This document shows, one piece after another, positions 24,180 through 27,940 of a DNA stretch of 27,940 nucleotides. Under the pieces are notes generated by a model. The model saw nothing but the letters and a program-made list of their open reading frames with translations. It did no database searches and was not told where the DNA came from. The stretch covers positions 1-27,940 of the IMG/VR virus record IMGVR_UViG_3300010148_000087, one strand, 5' to 3'. Within the stretch, counting starts at the first letter, position 1. Every line of letters begins with the position of its first letter. Both the position numbers and the translations under genes were made by a program. Source of the DNA: a virus.

Positions 24180-25355
24180 TTATCTAGTTTTTATTTTAAA
24201 CTTAAAGTCTCCGGTCTCGTTGTCAACGCTTCTTACTGTAAATCCATTTGGACTTGGGGCCTTTTCGTGAGTAGACCTTGCATCCATATCTATATTTTTA
24301 GCTTTAGCCATGCTGTTCTTAATAGCATCAGCCTTGCCTTGTTCGTAAAAATGTTGAGCTACTAGATCTGGATTCATCGCGGTAAATAAGCCTTTATGAT
24401 AACCCGCAGCATCTGACATCTCATCTTTTTCATTCAAGAACTTCTTGACAAAGTTATTAATGTCGCTTTGAGTATCTTTGACTTTACCAGAATCTTTTAC
24501 ATTAAACCTATATTTCTTTTCACCAACCTTATATTCAAAACCTTTGAACTGATCGTTAAAAACATTGTTTGTTTTTTGTTGAAACACATTTTTATGGTGA
24601 TCTTGTAATTTCTGATTTTCCTCAGACTCTTTGTTGTATCTATTAAAGAACTCAACTGCTTTCTGTTGCTCTGGGAGCAAATTACTACCAGCTTTGATCT
24701 CTTCATAGTATTTAGACTTTAGCCCGTCTAAGTGGCTTTTAGCACTTGCAACCTGCTCTTTTAGTGCTAATTTTTTTCTTCTAATATCTCTCTCATCGTC
24801 GACGTCTTCGTCAAATGAAAAGTTATCTTCCATTAAGAAGTTTATTTCTTCGTCTTCTAAGTGAGGTTTAGTTTGTTTGTAATATTCTCTTAATAAAGCT
24901 TTATCTTCGTAATTAGTAAAATCTTGATTAAGCTTTACATAATCCTCTAAGCTTCCACCAGTTTCATTAATAAAGTCTACTACTTTTTGTATGTTTTCTG
25001 GTAATGGTTCGCCTGTTTGTTGAGCTTCAACTATTGCTTCTTCAACTTCTTCTTGAACTTCTTCAGCTTGCTCAATAATTTCTTCTTCTGTTATTTCTTC
25101 AACAACAGGAGTTTCTTCTATCTGTTCCTCAACAACTTCCTCAACTTGCTCGTCGCTAGCTTCTGGTTGTTGTTCAGTTTCAACTTCTTCTTCAACTGGA
25201 GTAGCTGAAAAATCAAGTTTAATTGTACCATCTTCTAAAACTTCAGATTTTGGTCCATCGACAGCTGGTTCTTCTTGAACAGCTTCGGTTTTAACTTCTT
25301 GAGTTTGCTCTACAGCCTCCTCTTGAATTTCTTCTTGTTTTTGTTCTTCTGCCAT
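24180..25355 (-). CDS. Acidic scaffolding protein candidate
   Basis: This 391-residue protein lies between portal and capsid genes, where tailed phages encode the scaffold. Residues 1-117 are extremely acidic and low in complexity, with Glu/Val/Gln repeats (EEVEEAIVEAQQ). The rest is helical and charged with coiled-coil-like stretches (about 195-260, KKLALKEQVASAKSHLDGLK). The C-terminal part is more basic (FTVRSVDNETGDFKFKIKTR), as expected if it contacts the inner capsid surface. There is no protease triad that would mark a fused maturation protease, and none is seen elsewhere in the window. The start is ATG in an AT-rich leader, 28 bases after the portal stop. A same-strand overlapping 69-codon frame inside it looks like a shadow. 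Confidence 0.82.
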   Translation of the reverse strand: MAEEQKQEEIQEEAVEQTQEVKTEAVQEEPAVDGPKSEVLEDGTIKLDFSATPVEEEVETEQQPEASDEQVEEVVEEQIEETPVVEEITEEEIIEQAEEVQEEVEEAIVEAQQTGEPLPENIQKVVDFINETGGSLEDYVKLNQDFTNYEDKALLREYYKQTKPHLEDEEINFLMEDNFSFDEDVDDERDIRRKKLALKEQVASAKSHLDGLKSKYYEEIKAGSNLLPEQQKAVEFFNRYNKESEENQKLQDHHKNVFQQKTNNVFNDQFKGFEYKVGEKKYRFNVKDSGKVKDTQSDINNFVKKFLNEKDEMSDAAGYHKGLFTAMNPDLVAQHFYEQGKADAIKNSMAKAKNIDMDARSTHEKAPSPNGFTVRSVDNETGDFKFKIKTR

Positions 25356-25383
25356 AATATGATATTATAAAATTAATAAATAA

Positions 25384-27813
25384 TTATCTAGGATCTGTAG
25401 CGCCTAGATCAAACCCGCCTCCAAGTATATCATTACTTGAAGATTCAAAGTTTTTAGGTGGTTTACCACTATTTCTTTGTTCAATTAACTCACTTTGTTG
25501 AGTTGCTTGTATTTTAGTTCTTTTGTCTTTTCTATCTTCTTTATACTCTTCTTTACTTTTTAGTCCTTGAACCTCTATATTTTTCAACCTCATGTTTATT
25601 TGAAACTCATGATTCATAAGCTCTTTCTTATACATTACCTCTCTTTGAGTTTTTGCTTCTTCTATTTGAGCTTTAATTTGTTCTAGTTGTATTTTTTGTT
25701 GAGTTATAGCTTGATTTTTTTCAACTTCAGCTTGTGCAGCAACTTGTTGAGCTTGAGCATTTGCTTGTGCTTGTGCTTGTATATTCTGCTGTTGCATCAT
25801 TTGATCTCTTTCTTGCTTTTTCTTTCTACGTATCTTAAGTAGTTGGTTGGCTAGTTTTATATTCTTTATTTCTCTAAGATCAATAGCATCTTCTAAATCA
25901 ATACCTCCACTACTCAAAGCCATTTGAATATTATTTTCTAACATTTGTTTTTGCTCTTCATCTGGCGATAACTCTATTGTTATGCCAAAGTCAGATAAAT
26001 GCAAGTTAGCCATTTCAGCAAGAGTAGATACATTATGTATTCCTAGCTTTTGAATAAATGCTTCTTTAGTATTAGAATACTCTAGTACATCAGAAACTCT
26101 AAGAGATATAGCTTCTGCAACTTCTGAAGTTAAAAACAAACCAGACTGTAGTATATGTCTTGTAGCTGTGTTACTATTAGCCGCAGCTATTTTTTGGACA
26201 CCAACTAAAGCGTCTTTTGCAGGAGTAGAAGCGTCTGATGCTTCATTTAATCCAGTCACATCTCTTATCATCTGTAGATAATAATTATAAGTACCTATTA
26301 AACTTTGCATTTTTTGGCCACCAGAACCAGATTGTATTTCTTGAATAGGAACTTTGCCAGGGTTCATATCACCCTCGCTAGTCATAGACCTACCTATAAT
26401 ACTACCCGTTTGAAAAAACATGTTTAACGCTTCTTGTGGGTTGTAGTTTGTTCCATTACCTAGATCTATTTCAGCAAGCCCGTCTGCGTCTAAGTATATA
26501 CCATCTGGAGTTAATCTAGACATCACTTGTTGTAGTTTTAAGTGTGTAAGCTGTATCATGTCAGCAAAACCAGTTATACGACTTACTAAGCTTTCTATTC
26601 TACCTTTATACATACGTGGCGCACATATAGCGTAGTTCATTTTAACCTTAGTATAATCACTCTTTGGTCTCATCATGTTTTTACTTAAATCCCATTTGAG
26701 TAATATATCAGTACCTAAAATCAAAGCACCTTCATATAAAACTTCTATTGATCTAGATAGCTTACCATACTTAGCTTCAAGCACTTGATCAATAATAGGA
26801 TTAAAAGTATCATCTTTTACTATAACTTTACTAGCGCCTGTAGCTGTTTCTTTTACTTTGTAAACTTCATTAGCATAAGTCTTATAGTTAAAATATAAAA
26901 CCTGCACTTGGTTTTTATCAATTTGGTTTGACTCTGTAAGACTTCTATTGTAAAACCCATGGTTTTGAAAACCTTGACCAGTTATTTTCTTTAGCTGATC
27001 TTCTTTTAAATGCGAGAATTGTTTTTTCAACTCATTTACAGGTATACTTTTTACTTCACCAACATAGTATATGTCGTCAAAGTTAGGATCTTCTGTGTAA
27101 GAATATACCATATTAGCTGGATCTACATACTCTACTTTTATACCTTCTGATTTATTGTAGACAGTTTTAACAGCACCTATTCCTAAAACAGTTAAATCGT
27201 AGTTTATTCTACGTCTAGTTAAATCGTATCTATTACCATCTAGTATAACATTTATAGCTTGTTCTTCTGCTAGCTCTACAGCTTGTTTATATGTAAGCTG
27301 CATATGCAACTCAAGCTCTTGTTGAGAATCTGGTAATATTTCTGGATCGTTTTCTGATAAATCAATATCAAAAGCTTGTTGAGCGAAAGAGGCTAAATCT
27401 TTACTACGCATATCTCTAAGCATAGATTCCATATAAGCTGTTCTTTTGCTTACTCCAGAAGGATCTTGAGAGTATGCTTTAATATCGTAAACTCTTTCAG
27501 ATATACCGTTTACAACTATATCTACAAATTTAGGTATAACAGGCACTGGTTTCCAGTCTAAGTTTAAATAGCTTAAGTCACCATTTATAGATAATTCATC
27601 TTTATATTTTTGTATTGATTGTTCTCCTCTAGCGTATAATCTTAATTTATGAAACTCTGTTTGATTACCAAAAAATCTATTAGTACCAGAGTCTCTTTTA
27701 AACCACTCGCTTTCAATTGCTTTAGCAACTTTCAAACCGTAGTCTTTACTCATTTTTTCTAAATCGCTAGCGACTTGACTTGGAAAATAACCTTTAACAA
27801 CTGATTCAGCCAT
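25384..27813 (-). CDS. Portal protein (crAss-like / P22-like, long form)
   Basis: This 809-residue protein is the dodecameric gate in the capsid vertex through which DNA is packaged and released. The block LRLYARGEQSIQKYKDELSI with NGDLSYLNLDWKPVPVIPKF (about residues 55-95) is the most recognisable portion, shared in my recollection with portal proteins of marine podovirus-like and crAss-like phages. The core continues with mixed alpha/beta sequence and helical stem regions (SRITGFADMIQLTHLKLQQV). The C-terminal 150 residues are a Gln/Ala/Lys-rich coiled coil (MMQQQNIQAQAQANAQAQQ), matching the long helical barrel of P22-type portals. It is the first complete gene in the transcript. A stop codon lies one base upstream of its start, so it is tightly spaced with the preceding small gene. 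Confidence 0.88.
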   Translation of the reverse strand: MAESVVKGYFPSQVASDLEKMSKDYGLKVAKAIESEWFKRDSGTNRFFGNQTEFHKLRLYARGEQSIQKYKDELSINGDLSYLNLDWKPVPVIPKFVDIVVNGISERVYDIKAYSQDPSGVSKRTAYMESMLRDMRSKDLASFAQQAFDIDLSENDPEILPDSQQELELHMQLTYKQAVELAEEQAINVILDGNRYDLTRRRINYDLTVLGIGAVKTVYNKSEGIKVEYVDPANMVYSYTEDPNFDDIYYVGEVKSIPVNELKKQFSHLKEDQLKKITGQGFQNHGFYNRSLTESNQIDKNQVQVLYFNYKTYANEVYKVKETATGASKVIVKDDTFNPIIDQVLEAKYGKLSRSIEVLYEGALILGTDILLKWDLSKNMMRPKSDYTKVKMNYAICAPRMYKGRIESLVSRITGFADMIQLTHLKLQQVMSRLTPDGIYLDADGLAEIDLGNGTNYNPQEALNMFFQTGSIIGRSMTSEGDMNPGKVPIQEIQSGSGGQKMQSLIGTYNYYLQMIRDVTGLNEASDASTPAKDALVGVQKIAAANSNTATRHILQSGLFLTSEVAEAISLRVSDVLEYSNTKEAFIQKLGIHNVSTLAEMANLHLSDFGITIELSPDEEQKQMLENNIQMALSSGGIDLEDAIDLREIKNIKLANQLLKIRRKKKQERDQMMQQQNIQAQAQANAQAQQVAAQAEVEKNQAITQQKIQLEQIKAQIEEAKTQREVMYKKELMNHEFQINMRLKNIEVQGLKSKEEYKEDRKDKRTKIQATQQSELIEQRNSGKPPKNFESSSNDILGGGFDLGATDPR

Positions 27814-27814
27814 A

Positions 27815-27940
27815 TTATTTTTCTATTAATTTTGAATGTAATCCGCTTTGCTTATATCTAGCGAAATTTATATTTATTTTTTGTTTTTCTATTTTAGCAT
27901 TTGGAGTATATAAATGTCTATTACAACCCATTATAGCTAA
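27815..27940 (-). CDS. Small or truncated hypothetical protein upstream of the portal gene
   Basis: An open frame enters from the window edge and ends at TAA, 27817-27815, one base before the portal ATG. The visible residues are LAIM followed by GCNRHLYTPNAKIEKQKINI and end SGLHSKLIEK. An in-frame ATG at 27931 would give a complete 38-residue protein, but the frame is still open before it, so this is equally likely the C-terminus of a longer gene. The hydrophobic residues right before a Cys (LAIMGC) are a weak lipobox-like pattern. Not enough is visible to identify it. Confidence 0.5.
   Translation of the reverse strand, partial: LAIMGCNRHLYTPNAKIEKQKININFARYKQSGLHSKLIEK

Noticed and set aside
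24497-24706. Minus-strand 69-codon frame overlapping the scaffold gene in another frame
   Set aside because: It is basic, low-quality sequence inside a convincing gene, without a motif or spacing that suggests an embedded gene.
25354-25368. Palindrome ATAATAT-G-ATATTAT over the start of the scaffold gene
   Set aside because: It is a perfect 7-base inverted repeat but pure A/T with a one-base loop in an AT-rich leader; chance is a sufficient explanation.

Overview
The window is a single block of virion and lysis genes from an uncultivated tailed phage. All genes lie on the minus strand and are read from high to low coordinates, so the transcription order is portal to endolysin. The DNA is AT-rich. 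No gap between genes exceeds about 75 bases, and I see no tRNA, rRNA, CRISPR array, insertion sequence, integrase or replication gene. The host is most likely a member of the Bacteroidetes, probably a marine flavobacterium. Three phage proteins have short Sec signal peptides whose predicted mature protein begins with Gln, the 'Q-rule' typical of that phylum, and start codons lack Shine-Dalgarno motifs and sit in A/T-rich leaders. From memory of family sequences, the structural genes resemble those of crAss-like phages (Crassvirales) and related marine podovirus-like uncultured phages. The strongest cues are a long portal, the conserved N-terminus of the P22 gp10-like stabilisation ('muzzle') protein, and a giant polyvalent internal protein.

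Layout in transcription order. (1) 27940-27815: the end of an unidentified small gene. (2) 27813-22693, head module: portal (809 aa), acidic scaffold-like protein (391 aa) and major capsid protein (487 aa). A strong minus-strand hairpin terminator follows the capsid gene. (3) 22619-21858: a conserved phage protein (253 aa) that is alone between two hairpins. (4) 21797-15588, head-tail and tail module: two connector or ring-like proteins (264 and 363 aa) and the 1438-aa stabilisation protein. (5) 15586-13104: a 711-aa tandem Ig/cadherin-like surface protein and a 114-aa beta-rich protein. (6) 13072-3750, ejection or cargo module: a 226-aa Gln/Ala-rich membrane-active protein, a roughly 425-aa coiled-coil protein and a 2447-aa polyvalent protein with an HExxH site and an intact HAD phosphatase motif set. 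(7) 3748-224, a tightly coupled envelope/lysis cassette of seven genes: an outer-membrane beta-barrel candidate with a signal peptide, a one-pass membrane coiled-coil protein, a secreted thioredoxin-fold protein without its CxxC, a small basic protein, a YfiM/DUF2279-like membrane protein, a soluble PAP2-type phosphatase and an M15 peptidase. (8) 224-1: the start of another gene that runs off the window.

Modules 2 to 6 build the particle and load it with proteins to be ejected into the host. Module 7 probably acts on the host envelope late in infection. It is the least understood part and the most interesting candidate for an undescribed system. Function names rest on motif recognition by eye; no database search was possible.
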